A stretch of DNA of 64,000 nucleotides, taken from contig NC_047076.1 of assembly GCF_902459465.1 (NCBI RefSeq), positions 868,001-932,000 on the forward strand, given 5' to 3'. The stretch is from Asterias rubens. Lineage: Eukaryota > Echinodermata > Asteroidea > Forcipulatida > Asteriidae. Every line of letters begins with the position of its first letter. The stretch's first letter is position 1. The notes beneath the pieces are model-generated. The model saw only the letters and a program-made list of their open reading frames with translations, made no database searches and was not told where the DNA came from. A program made the position numbers and the translations under genes. Of this stretch, positions 23,928 through 35,622 are shown one piece after another.

Positions 23928-24106
23928 AAGTATTATTATTACTTTTTTACCCTTTCACCGATGTGTGTTAGCACTGTATACTCAGTACTTTGCCGATTGC
24001 TGTGGAAAAATATCACCAGCATGTTACTCGAGTGGGATTCGAACCCACAACCCTTGCAATTCTAGAGCAGTGTCTTACCAATAAGACTACCGTGACTGCC
24101 AGTAGC
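23928..24106 (-). mobile_element. tRNA-derived SINE
   Basis: On the minus strand a tRNA-like head carries a B box (GGTTCGAATCC) and an A-box-like segment (TAGTCTTATTGGTAAGACA). It is followed by 'taacatgctggtgatatt', 'aagtactgagtatacagtg' and 'acacacatcggtgaaagg'. The tail recurs at 31289-31320/31892-32000, 33075-33135, 43376-43494 and 59550-59665. Not a functional tRNA. Confidence 0.75.
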
Positions 24107-25426
24107 TAGAGGCAGTTTGAATCCTATGTTTTGGCAGCGGGTACCACAACGATATAATAGATGTTAACATAGGATTCGAACTGCCAATACGGGTACTGCA
24201 TTAATATTCTTTAGCACCAATGTAACATTACCATCTATAACAATAATAACATTAATTAGTTTTTATCTCAAATGTCTCAATGTGCAATGTGCTTTTTATT
24301 TTTTGCTTATTTGTTGTATTATCTGGTGTCAGTTTGTGAAAACGGAAAATGCCTTTTTGCAATCTTCGACGCATGTATAAAGTTCAAAGCATCAAGAAAC
24401 CATTGTTAGAAAGCTAGTTGAAAATACCCATAACTTTTTTTACAGAGCTTGATTTTAAAAATGTTCATTGCTGTTTTCCCGGATTGCTACTTTTTACTTG
24501 TATTTGTGTGTGTCCGTTTGTAATGTTGGTGACGATTTGTCTGATTTGTGCACTTTTTCCGCCAGATTCTCAAATCTTGGTAATACGTGTTACATGAACG
24601 CCATTCTCCAGTCGCTATTCTGTCTGGAATGCTTCACTGCAGACATGCAGAATCAAGACATCATTCCACTCATGCAGAAATCAAGTCTCTACTGGTAAGA
24701 CATTTTGGGCCCCTCACGATTGAGACTTGTCAGAGAAGATGTGGCGTAAACACTGGCATAACTGGGGTGGGTGGGTTGGGGCATCATATTCTTCAACACT
24801 TTCAAATAACACTGTGTGAATGTGTGCAAGTTCACACAGTGTTTCAATCCCCTACATTATGTGGACTTTTGTTATCAGGTCCACTCTTGTTATGTAGTAT
24901 ACATGAGTTTTAACCCAATTCACCTAACGTCATCATCAGAATAATCTTGGATGCACCATTTTGGTGGTCAATGTAAACGTGTGTTACTCAGTGAAGTGCG
25001 CATTTTAGGCGACGCGGCATTTACACGTAAACCTATTGACCACCAACATGGTGAGCGTGGCATCAGTTGCTGCATGTGACGCGCTTGCAAGGGTTCAACT
25101 ACCATGATTGAAAGCTATTCTATTTACGTCCACGTCATTGCTGATCAGTATTACAGATACAATCGAATCAAGACAATGTAACCATTGATGGGCTTTACCC
25201 ATAGAGCTATATCTCGACTCTATCTAGACCAGGAATAAGAAATGTTTTTATTTTTTGTAAAACAGTCATGACAGTCCTCGATCATCATGACCATGGCAAT
25301 GTTTCTCTGTTTTGTAACAGAAAAAAATGTCTTACTTTTGTCATGGAGGTCGTCCATGCTTTTGTCGAAGTATTTATCAGCACAAATCGGAGTCACTGGT
25401 GGGAAGTTTTGGTTGTTATTTCCGAT

Positions 25427-25874
25427 CGTTATCACCCGATCGGAATTCTATTCCTATTGTTGTATAGTTGTAAAATTGCGAAACACGGGTATTGTTTATT
25501 ATAAAACTGTCAGACCATGGAGGTCAGGCTTTATCAAACAGCTTCAAGGTCGCACATCCTTCCTGCCTGGTCTCTCCTAATAACATTCCTTCCTCTTTGG
25601 ACGAATAAATCGTACCACAGTCCCCTTTTGTGATGCAAAAACAGAGATCTTAATAAATTAATACTCTAAAATTGTAAGCACAGATGTCGGTCTATATAGT
25701 TGATCATCATTTTATTCATCAGCAGGCAGGCTAGGCGCAGCGATCACACGCATTATTTTTTTACATTAAATTATCACTAGAGGGCGCCCTTATTAAAATA
25801 TCGTAGACAAAAATATTAAACTGTGCCCTCTTGCGACAATATACAGAGAACAAGGCGCGCCATTTTGTCCTCCC
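25427..25874 (+). mobile_element. Dispersed about 470-bp repeat, copy B
   Basis: Same element as 5134-5600, same orientation, lacking the palindromic segment of copy A and carrying a short AT insertion near 25655. Confidence 0.75.
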
Positions 25875-26267
25875 TGACCGGTTTCATTCGACGTCATATT
25901 GTTATTGTTTTTTCTCGGTCGGCCATGAGTCATTGAAGTTCCAAAAAACGAAGACATTGTTCAGTACATTTCAAGAAACGACACTTCATCACATGGTGAA
26001 GGTATGTATGTGTTTCATTGTGTATTAAACCCAAACAAGGAAAAACAGATACAATTAATTGATTCGGAAACTGGGGACGTTTCTGTCAGTGTCATTTCTT
26101 TTTTTATCGTAAGTTTTTTATTTTTTATTAGAGTTGAGAATGAGATCGTGATTTCTTAAAAATTAAAATGAAAAACCATTGTCAGGATTGTGAAACATGC
26201 TATAATAATTTCGGAATGGTCTTCAAATTTTTTAATAAGGTATACAAATTTTAATGAATGTAGTCTG

Positions 26268-27270
26268 GGTGTACTCCTACTAGAAAAGTAGAACTATTTC
26301 GGTTTCGTCCGGCTATCGTCTCCCGTAACCTCATATAGGTTTATATCTCTCACACGTTAAACGATCATGGTTCAATAATTGTTTAATGAATTTTGGAATC
26401 AGAAATCTCTCTTTTTTTTATTTTAATCTCGCCAAATTAAGCTCTATGTGTGCTTTGATTGATATCTCAATGTCCGAGGGGGCGACCAGAGAACCCACTC
26501 CGCAATCTCAAAAAATATTAAAAATGATAAATTCTTACCTTAATTCAGTCCCCAACTACTCCGTTTTACCACTACACTCCAAATGCTGATTGTCCCCGAA
26601 CTCTGTCGAACGCATCGCGAAGTCACGTTACGTGACAAGCGTGCGCATATTATTTTTTTCCCAAGACAAACGTGGAGATTATTTACACACGTTTGTCCTA
26701 GAATAAAAAACCACTCAATCCGTGCTTTGCGTACAAAAACATATGGACACGCTTCTGGGAACCAGACGTCTGATTCCTAGACGCGGGTCCATATACTTGG
26801 TACACAAAGCACAGATCAAGTGTTTTTTTAATTCTAGGACGGACGAACCTGTGCGATAATTCTCCACATTTGTCCTGAGAAAAAAATAATATGCGCACGC
26901 TCCGTCACATGTCGTGACTTCGCGATGCGTTTGGCAGAGTTCGGGGACAATCAGCATTTGTAGTGTAGTGGTAAAACGGAGTAGTTGGGGACTGAATTAC
27001 GGTAAGAATTTTCAACTTTTAACATTTTTTGAGATTGCGAAGTGGGTTCTATGGTCGCCCCCTCGGACATTGAGATATCAAAGGACACATAGAGCCTAAT
27101 TTTGGCGAGATTAAAATTAAAATTAAAATAAAGAGAGATTTCTGATTTTAAAAATTCATTGAACAATGATTGAATCATGATCGTTTAACGCGTGAGAGAT
27201 ATTAACCTATGAGGTTATGGGAGACAATAGCCGGACAAAACCAAAATAGTTCTATGAGTAGTCTAGGTGG
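26268..27270. mobile_element. About 1-kb near-spacerless inverted repeat
   Basis: Two arms of about 500 bp pair almost throughout. Left landmarks 'gtccggctatcgtctccc', 'cacacgttaaacgatcatgg', 'caatgtccgagggggcgacc', 'ccaactactccgttttacc' and 'cgcatcgcgaagtcacg' reappear reverse-complemented and in reverse order on the right. The axis is near 26769, close to 'ccagacgtctg'. No long frame. Likely a foldback transposon or inverted duplication, ending about 500 bp upstream of the ACMSD start codon. Confidence 0.85.
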
Positions 27271-27513
27271 TAGTTTAGTTTAGAATTATTAGAGAAGTGT
27301 ATATTTTTATATTTTTTATTTTAAAGTAATTGTTGCTGAGTTTTTATGTGGCTTCTAACCTAACCATGCTAACTATCGGAATTGTGTACAGATTTTATGA
27401 CATTAAAATGTTATACTCTGATATCTGTTTTCTGTTGTTTAGGAAGACGTTTTTTCTTGGTTTCAATGGCATGATGACTGAACTGGTGTTCTTTAACTTG
27501 GCCTTGCTCTTTA

Positions 27514-27669
27514 TGGGTGCGTTCGATTAGCTTCCCCAGGTCGACCCTGGTGTGTGGCGTTTTCTTTTTCCAGGACGAACGTGTGCAGATAATTACCCAC
27601 GTTCGTCCTGGAAAAAAAACACGCCACACACCGGGGTCGACCCAGGGAAGCTAAACGAACACACCCACT
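27514..27669. mobile_element. Foldback MITE, 'gggtgcgttcg' family
   Basis: Arms 'gggtgcgttcgattagcttc' and 'gaagctaaacgaacacaccc', with 'aggacgaacgtg' / 'cacgttcgtcct' inside. A close copy is at 41103-41258. Confidence 0.85.
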
Positions 27670-27780
27670 ATTAAGATTGATTTGACTTTGTATTTTGTAT
27701 TTCTTTGTATTCCAGCTGCTAAAACAACTTCCAATTGTGCTCAACTCCCGATTAGTGAATAACTTCAACTCGCTACTTTG

Positions 27781-30700
27781 ATGAGTTCCAACACAGCTTC
27801 CGACGAGGAACTAAAAATGACGACGCCAACGCGTCTGAAAAAAACAACAATGAAAATTGATGTCCATTGTCATATTCTGCCGGAGAGATGGCCCGATCTC
27901 AAAGAGGTAGTTACTCAAATATTTCATAACAAGTTTTTTGTTTTATATCTTAGCAGGCCTGTTTCATTTTGTTTTTGAAAGGGCAAGGACACCAAGGCAT
28001 TTTCTCCTTGGTGAAGGGCACCCTATGAGGAAATAGTAAAAAAATTCTACTAGAGCATTTCAAGGGCACCATGGCAATGGGGGGGGGGGCATGGAGGCGA
28101 TCGCCTTTATTGCCTCTGTGAAGTATCAGGCCTGTCTTAGTTCTTTGGTTCTAGTTCTACCCAAATCAATTATGTTAGTCTACAGCTTGTATTGTTGTCA
28201 GTTCACCAGCTCTTCAATCTGATAAAATGTCTTCCTGAATCTGAATTATCTGAATCTGAAGTGTATAGTTGACAACGCATCCCAATCGAAACATCACATC
28301 AACTTTTGTAAAGAATTTAAGAAGACACTGATGGAATTTAAGTTTTAGGCGTGAGTGGAAACCCCTAAAGAGGAGCCTGAGCCAGAGCCTAAGCCGAGGT
28401 TTGAGAAAGGCCCTGGGGCTGGGATTGTAAAAAAATAATCTGATCTAGTAAAAGTGTCCAGCTGTCGATTTCACACAACTCTTCCTAACTTAGGATTAGT
28501 CTTAGGACTTAGGACGGGTTAAATTCCGTATCAGAAGATGTTAGAATGCATTGAACCCCTCCTACATGTAAGTTAGGACAAGTTACTTGTGCTAAATTGA
28601 GATAGGATTAATCCTAGCGTTTTGTGAAAGTCGGCTGCAACTACATAAAAGCCCCATAGTTGAGTCTTGACATTCAAGCTTTAACAATTCATTTTTCATC
28701 CACAGAGATACGGATATGGTGGATGGATACAGATGTACCCTCACTGCGAGGGGAAATCTCGCATGATGAGAGATGGTAAATTATTCCGAATTATTGAACA
28801 TAATTGCTACAATCCAGAAGAGAGGCTTCGTGAAATGGATGAAACAGGTATTTAGTTGTTTTTTCAATTCTTATTATTTGATTTTGATCAGTACATTGAT
28901 TGATTTTTGGTACAAATAATTGACTGATTAATCGATAGATTTGATTAATGGATTTGATTGACTCAATTTGATTGATGAATTGATTGATATTACAGGTGTA
29001 ACAGTACAAGCATTGTCCACAGTACCAGTCATGTTCAGCTACTGGGCTAAGCCAGAAGACACTCTAGATCTTTGTCGAATTCTCAATGATGATCTCGCTA
29101 AGACGATCAAAAAATATCCCACAAGATTTGTCGGATTGGGAACGCTGCCGATGCAGGCACCAGAATTAGCCGTGGAAGAGTTGAAGAGATGTCGACAGGT
29201 GAGACTCCTTAATCTTAAACGTGATTTTCCAAAGTTTTGTAAGTTTTTTAGGGTGGGCACAAATGATGCAGAGATTAAGAAGCGTCAATCTCATATACAG
29301 TGGTCGATTCCACAAGGTACCAAGACTAATCTTGAGATGAGTTGGCAGTTTTTTTAAATATTATTTATATAGATGGATTGAACTACGTGTCATCAAACGC
29401 CATATTTGATGAAATGTGCACGCGTGCAAGGCTATCATTGGCTAAGAGCTGTACGTAGGGCGTACATGTACAGTGTACATGCACTTTTGCATTGTCTATA
29501 CATCAAATATTGCGGTTGATGATGCTTAGATAAATCCATCTACATGTATTGAGACATCACACTTTAAGCAATTAAGAGTGATTTGCAATCTTAACTCTTA
29601 GTGAATCTTAACTCTTCTTCTCGTTCAGGAGCTTGGCTTTCCTGGAGTACAGATCGGCTCACATATCAATGACTGGAATTTGGATGCACCAGAACTGCAA
29701 CAAGTCTTTGCTGTAAGTAAACTTAAAAGTTGTCCACTTGTCAAATGTTAGTTAAAACACTTTTCATTACCAGTAGAATTCTCTCCAAGTGGTCCTGCTA
29801 GATACTGTAAAACTTAAAGACAAATCATAAACCTTTTATAAAGGGTTTTCTGGGAGGTACAATGTACGTTTCTGTTTTAACAGCAAGGGATAACATTCTG
29901 TTATTATTGTTTTCAACCATATTTAAGAGAAAGGGTGTCAAAATTGTATTATTTTTGTTTATTGTTCGCTCAATTGCAATTTTTTTATGAAAACAGTTTT
30001 GCTGACTGTGTATTCAGTTACAAGATCTTTCTATTGATCAACACCTGCTGGCCTTGAATTTCGCTCTTGAAGGGGCCAGCAATTTGCCTCTGGTAAGGGG
30101 CACTCTTTGAGCAAAATTTAAATTTGTATTTGAACTTTGCAAAGGGCAACACAGCAAAGACACAGGGCAACACAGCAAAGACACAGGGCACCACAGCAAA
30201 GACACAGGGCAACACAGCAAAGACACAGGGCACCACAGCAAAGACACAGGGCAACACAGCAAAGACACAGGGCAACACAGCAAAGACACAGGGCACCACA
30301 GCAAAGACACAGGGCAACACAGCAAAGACACAGGGCACCACAGCAATTGCTGTGGGTGCCGTCGGTTGTTTGAAAGCCTGTACTGATTTTTCCTGACCAT
30401 TGACCTTTACAGGCAGCTGAAGAGTACGACTGTGCTGTGTTTGTCCACCCCTGGGATATGGAGCTTGGTGGCCGGATGGCTAAATATTGGTTGCCATGGT
30501 TGGTTGGGATGCCTGGTGAGACGGCAACGGCGGTTTGCTCGATGATCTTCGGTGGCGTCTTGGAAAGATTCCCAAAACTAAAAGTCTGCTTTGCACATGG
30601 AGGTTGGTTTCTTGTCAGGATTTCTGACAATATATGTAATTTTCTACTTTCTTTATCTGCACTGCCTTTGTCAAACTAATGCTGTGTCCAAATTGGCAGC

Positions 30701-32947
30701 TACGGCTTTGACAGTGGCTACAGCTTTATCTGGATCACTGCATCAATGGTGTATTGAAGTACAGAACATCCTTAGCAACAGTTGTAGCCATAGTCAGCAA
30801 TTCAGAAACAGCCTCAGTTTATTCTTTGATGAATTTGTGTTTGGGCAGGAAGATTCTTTATAAATAAACAAATTAACCAGAGTATTAAATAATTCAATAA
30901 ACAAATAGATTAATTTGCCATTTTTATTTGAATCTAGGTGGAGCTTTTCCCTTCACCATCGGTCGCATCGAGCATGGCTTCAATGTCAGACCTGATCTCT
31001 GTGCTGTTCAGAATGATGTGAATCCTAGGAAGTATATCGGCAGAATCTACACAGACTCGTTGGTTCATGACGAGAAAGCGCTCAAGTTTCTTGTGTCAAC
31101 TATTGGTGAGGTACGGTCTTCAAGTTTCTACATTCAGTTTCTTATAAGGAGAAGATTTAACTCTTTCACACGCAGACTGGTTGCTAGTGACTGGTTGAAA
31201 TTCCTTTAGAAAAATACCAATGTGTTTAACTCTTTCACACGCAGACTGGTTGCTAGTGACTGGTTGAAATTCCTTTAGAAAAATACCAATGTGTGTGAGC
31301 ACTTTTTACTCAGTACTTTCTAGTGCTGGGCGAATAGTGAAATTTTGATATTCGGATACCGCTGGCCAACTATCCGAAATTAACCGGATATTCAAATAGT
31401 TTTTTGGTTGTTTTGCCGCTAGAGGGCGCTGTTCGTTTGTGAATGAGATCGTATGGGCGGATTGATATTAGTTTTAGACAGTGTCACTCGGTTCATTCAT
31501 AAAAATAACCGGATCTAAATTAAAGATGGCGATTTGCTTTTTCGTTTGATCGTGATTGACTCTACGTGAAGGAAAACTTTCGTAATCTTTGAACATATTA
31601 TGTCAGAAATGTCATTGTTTTAACTCTTCACGGAGGTGAGCATAGTTAAATACTTAATTTATGCTGTTTTATTCTGTCTTAATAGAAGTTTCATAAGGAT
31701 TCAGACAAAACATTCCTATCAGTTGTCGCCCGACATCCGCGGATATTCGGATATTAAAAGAATATCCGGTTTATAAATAGGTATTCGCGCCCTATGCGGA
31801 TATCCGGTTAAGAAAAAAAAGGCATTCGCAGTTACGGATAGGAAAACCTATGGGCCATTAACTGGATATTCGAATAATTCGCCCAGGCCTAGTACTTTCT
31901 CAGAGTTCTGAAAAAAAATATCACAGGCATAATACTCTTTTTTTTCACACAACTTGGGAATGTACTGAGTTTACAGTAAAGCACATAGGTGAAGGGTAAA
32001 CCAAAGTTGTTGTACCAAAAAAAATAAAAAGCGCATGGTGCAAATTCTTATAATTTTTGATATATTTCTTAAGAATGTTTTCATATGCATTCAAATGTTT
32101 AAAGAAGTTCTGTTTTCTCAAAAATTAGTGTTTTTCTGGAATGGGGTTGAGTATTTCAAATTTATTTTGTGATTTTAAATCAATTTGGGCTTTATAATAA
32201 TTTGGATTTGTTGTTGTTTTTAGAACCGAGTGATGCTTGGGAGTGATTACCCATTTCCTCTTGGTGAACATCATCCTGGGAAACTCATTGACTCCGTTGA
32301 GGATTTCACACCAGATCTTAAGGTAAGAATCATCTTCATCATCAAGATCTGAATCTTGGTTCCTCTCTTAAACTTTCTTAATTTCATTCTCCTTCCTTCA
32401 TGTCCTTTGTACCAGAAACAATCACCTCTGTCTTGAAAGTCATCTGTATGTTTTGTCCAACCTTAATTTGCTTACTCCACATTGGTTTATTTTATAGTGA
32501 CAGTTGTATTGTAACTAAATTCGTAATCATTGTTAATATTGATGTATTCATTGTCTACCTTGTTTTTACTTTTTATGTAATTAAAGCCAATGGAAGCCAA
32601 ATTTCTGTATTTCGTTTACGATGCAGACAAATAATATCTATCTATTTATCTATTTCCAGCTAAAAAGTCTTGTTCATTTCCATTTGTTTTTTACAATTGT
32701 CCAGCGTTTTGTCCCATCTCTGATGGGGTTCATGCCATGCTGATCTTGGCTTTCTTTGCCTTCTTATTTCTAGGATGCCCTTCTAGCAGGAAATGCTCTT
32801 GAGTTTCTTGGTCTTGAACGAGGCCAGTTTGAGCCAGCTTGTTCATCGTCATCCTCCTCCACGTCACCATTGAACACAAGTAACAATCACTCTAACCCAG
32901 AGACAGACGAAGGCCCCTCAACCAAGAAGCAAAAACTTCAAGTTTAA
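27781..32947 (+). CDS. ACMSD: ACMSD, complete
   Basis: 2-Amino-3-carboxymuconate-6-semialdehyde decarboxylase, a zinc amidohydrolase-fold enzyme of the kynurenine pathway. It decarboxylates ACMS and so limits quinolinate and de novo NAD formation; cytosolic. Exons: 27781-27906, 28706-28847, 28996-29198, 29629-29712, 30413-30602, 30938-31110, 32224-32322, 32774-32947. Every join is in phase, giving 396 aa against about 336 in human. Metal and active-site landmarks: IDVHCH near residue 26, FVHPWDM, CFAHGGGAFPF across an exon join, and LGSDYPFPLGE with the catalytic Asp. Signature KGVTVQALSTVPVMFSYWAKPEDTL is closely matched. The extra length is about 23 residues before MKIDVH and a Ser/Thr-rich tail of about 35; translation may instead start at the ATG near 27850. 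A poly(A)-type AATAAA lies at 33213. Intron 4 holds a 21-bp tandem array and intron 6 a hAT-like element. Confidence 0.95.
30144..30345. repeat. 21-bp tandem repeat in ACMSD intron 4
   Basis: About 9.5 units starting 'gggcaacacagcaaagac' or 'gggcaccacagcaaagac', the two types partly alternating. It sits inside a dispersed repeat whose flanks ('aatttgcctctggtaagggg' before, 'attgctgtgggtgcc' after) recur at about 36590-36770 with barely two units. Confidence 0.92.
30678..30795. mobile_element. Partial 'aaggccgtgtc'-family foldback
   Basis: 'gctgtgtccaaattggcagc' followed by 'tacggctttgacagtggc' and 'aacagttgtagccat'. Matches the left and middle of 59742-59895. Confidence 0.5.
31155..31290. 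repeat. 70-bp tandem duplication
   Basis: 'tttaactctttcacacgcag' starts at 31155 and 31225, and the following sequence through 'aaaataccaatgtg' is repeated. It abuts the SINE tail that carries the hAT-like insertion. Confidence 0.85.
31321..31891. mobile_element. Non-autonomous hAT-like element, 571 bp
   Basis: Terminal inverted repeats TAGTGCTGGGCGAAT (left) and, reversed, TAGGCCTGGGCGAAT (right; 13 of 15 match). An exact 8-bp duplication GTACTTTC flanks it at 31313-31320 and 31892-31899. Eight-bp target duplications are a hAT hallmark. The interior is rich in 'ggatattcg' words and has no transposase frame. Confidence 0.85.
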
Positions 32948-33964
32948 GGTGGTGAAAGATTCACTTTAGAGCGACAGGAAGAGGGTGATGTTTTCTTGTC
33001 AAGGAAAATTTGAACAAATTTGAGACAGTGCGATGAGTGTTCGTCACCCGAGTTTCTTTTTCACAGAAATCAGCAAAAGTACCAAGTATACAGTGCTTAC
33101 ACACATTTGTGTAAGGGGAAAACCAAATAGTATTCTTTTTCAAGTTCTTTTTCAAATTTATACGATATTTATCAACCGCTTGGTTCATTCATTTCTTGAG
33201 GTTATGGTCTGGAATAAAGGTCACACTTCGAGATTCCAAATGCGGCTGTTAATTTTACAGGAAGTTCCAAAGAGTTTATACAAATCTTGTCTTCTTTACA
33301 GAAATTTTGAAGTCTGTTTTAAGCTCTGGTGTCAAAACTCTCACAATTTTTGACAAAATAGTTTTTTTTTAAGGTAAGCAGAAAAGTTGTAAGCTACACC
33401 ACCTTATTGTTACTAAAACGACAAAATGTTTAGTTGACAAGAGTTCGCTTCAGTCATAAGTCAATCTTCCTAAAGGAAAGATTTGTCACAGCTATATAAC
33501 CCTTTGTTGTGCCAGTGCAAAAACATATCAGGATTTTGCAAAATGTTGTATCTCACATGTAGGCCTAAATGCTCCGTTCAAAAATGTCCTATCTTGTTGC
33601 ATATATTTGTGCGAACATGCGGGCTTTATTAGCGAGATACAACGTTTTGACAATTTCAAACAAACTTGTGCGTGATCAAAGTACAATTTTAGACATTTGG
33701 GCACTAGCACAACGATTTCATGTTGGGAATGTTATTTTTGAAAGGGCACTGCTTCAGAGGTTATGGCCTAATATTTGCCCTTTAATGTTAAAATTGAAGC
33801 TTATTAATTTGTTTTGTTGAGACGAGGTGCCGTTTTAAGGACTCTATTTTTAGGTTTCATGTGAGGTATGTTTTTGAAATCATTTTAAATGTTTATTGGG
33901 CATTTAGATTCTTTATCTTCAGCCAGTGAAATATTGTTTGACCTGAAGATGTATTTCTTTAATA

Positions 33965-34180
33965 TTAAAGGGACACGTTGCCTTGGATCAGGCGAGTTGG
34001 TCTATGAAAAGCGTTTGAAACCATTTGTTATGAAATCAATATGGTTAAACAGATGTTTTAAAAGTAGAATATAATGATCGACACAAATATATCTTGTATT
34101 TGTGTGGTTGCCCTTTTACTTTACAAATAGTCGTCCATTTTGTGGAGTAAAAAATTTTACGAAAAAGGTCACAATAGTCT
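33965..34180. mobile_element. Half copy of the 'aaaggaacacgttg' MITE
   Basis: 'ttaaagggacacgttgcctt' and 'cgagttggtctatgaaaagc' match the left half of 34255-34644; no right inverted end seen. Confidence 0.65.
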
Positions 34181-34254
34181 TCTCATTTAATGAAAAATTT
34201 GATGTTAAGGTGAGCATATTTTGCATAAAGCTTGTTCCTCTAAAATGAGAGTTA

Positions 34255-34644
34255 TTAAAGGAACACGTTGTCTTGGATCAGTCGAGTTGGTCTATAAAAA
34301 GCATTTGTAATCCTTTGTTATAAAATGCATATGGTTAGAAAGATGTTGTAAAAGTAGAATACAATGATCCACACCAACATGCCCCGAAATTGCCTGGTTT
34401 TCCTTTTACCTCGTCGACTAGCACGGTCGGCCATTATTGGGAGTCAAATTTTTTACTCCCACAAATGGCCGACCATGTTAGTTCGCAAAGAAAAAGGAAA
34501 AACCACGACATTTCGAGGCAAATTTGTGTGGATCATTGTGTTCTACTTGTAAAACATCTTTCCAATCATGCATTTTATAACAAACGGTTAACAAACGCTT
34601 TTTATAGACCAACTCGTCCGCTCCAAGGCATCATGTTCCTTTAA
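34255..34644. mobile_element. Foldback MITE, 'aaaggaacacgttg' family
   Basis: Ends 'ttaaaggaacacgttgtctt' and 'aaggcatcatgttcctttaa' are inverted. The arms also match at 'gagttggtctataaaaagc' / 'gctttttatagaccaactc', and at 'acggtcggccatt' / 'aatggccgaccat' near the centre. Confidence 0.9.
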
Positions 34645-35622
34645 GTGTTTGAGAAAGTTTCAAATCTTTAGTCTGAAAGGAAAGCCGAACAGGTTCTACA
34701 GACATGAACTATGCACACGAAGCTTTCACTACATGCAAAGTTATTGACAATTTATTGAAACTGTAAAAACGAAAATCTTGAAAGGGCATTTTATAATTAA
34801 GTTAACGGGGTAAGAATTTAAAGTTGTTTGCTAAAAAAGGACAGCTTTGAGCGATAGGTTTAGAGCATCCAATATTTATAATTATTTTGGAGGTAAAAGC
34901 AAACTAGGTTAAAGTATCATTGTAAATATTGTACAAAGCTTGCAGTGACAAATGTACCCAGTGTGTTTGGGTAGGCATCACATTAAACAGTTATTCAACA
35001 AAGTCAAAATAATCCATAGTTTGTTTTGATTTCAATTTGATTGTTTCATCATATTTCTAACCCTAGAAAATCTTCCATTCAACCCACTATGAAATGTTAT
35101 TGTCCGATTGAAAGAAGCAGAAAAATACTGCTTACAAATTTTCAGCTGAGCACAAATTAACAGGATAGGTTATCATTCACAAATTGTGCTAGTGACACGA
35201 TAGTTTGGCTCGTACTCTTCTGGTAAGCGTAATTTTGTTGTGCTTAGCTACTTTTTTGTGCTTAAACAGCTCTATGAAATTGGGCCATGCATTGGCACAT
35301 GCCTGCGTAATAACAGTGTTGGATGTATTCCCTTAATTTGTTGCAGAGATTGGCACTTTCCTTGAGTTTATACCACAAAGGTCATTCACAGTGACCTTTT
35401 ATGTCAAAGGTCATCCACATGCAGAGCTTTCCTTGAAATTCTCTCTAGATGGAATGATAACAAAATGAGACGTTTTGCCCTCGCAAGAAGAGGTCACATC
35501 CTAAGAGGTCACTCTGGGTCAAAGATCACCTATAGGAGTTGCATTCCATGATTTGATCATCAGTTATGGTACAATAATGTCTGGTGTGGGAGGCCAATAG
35601 CCTGACCCTTGGGGTTCAAAGG

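Larger units (their letters stand above)
7241..24694 (+). pseudogene. USP37: USP37-like deubiquitinase, incomplete locus
   Basis: Candidate exons: 7241-7362, 21454-21538, 22504-22551 (weak), 23110-23203, 23752-23900, 24566-24694. The last encodes FSNLGNTCYMNAILQSLF, the catalytic Cys box of ubiquitin-specific proteases, closest in my memory to USP37. The exons at 23110 and 23752 join in phase and give SAFYSRG and KRTPGFL, resembling the human USP37 linker before the catalytic domain. The first exon is charged and ends in RKEN, like the APC/C-Cdh1 KEN degron of USP37. The N-terminal PH-like domain and everything after the Cys box (Asp and His boxes, ubiquitin-interacting motifs) were not found before ACMSD starts at 27781. 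The joins 7362/21454, 22551/23110 and 23900/24566 are out of phase, so exons are missing or the copy is decayed. Family assignment is good; gene versus pseudogene is open. Confidence 0.6.
24695..27780. other. Interval between the USP37-like and ACMSD exons
   Basis: No USP catalytic-core exon was found here. Contents are copy B of the dispersed repeat (25427-25874), a 1-kb inverted repeat (26268-27270) and a foldback (27514-27669). Remaining DNA is AT-rich with no supported exon. Confidence 0.6.
32948..35622. other. Convergent intergenic region, ACMSD / GTPBP10
   Basis: The 3' ends of both genes face this interval. AATAAA at 33213 could serve ACMSD. It contains a SINE tail (33075-33135), a half MITE (33965-34180), a full MITE (34255-34644) and a reverse 'gggcccaatttcat' repeat (about 35105-35290). 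No further exon recognised. Confidence 0.6.

Noticed and set aside
24005-24106. tRNA gene on the minus strand
   Set aside because: It has A- and B-box-like sequence but no proper acceptor stem, and continues into a SINE tail found elsewhere in the window.
30018-30630. Frames with repeated PCVFAV/CLCC or HRATQQR peptides
   Set aside because: Translations of the 21-bp tandem array in ACMSD intron 4.
33528-33820. Opposed 60- and 83-codon frames after ACMSD
   Set aside because: AT-rich, no splice signals or recognisable family, and weak internal inverted repetition.
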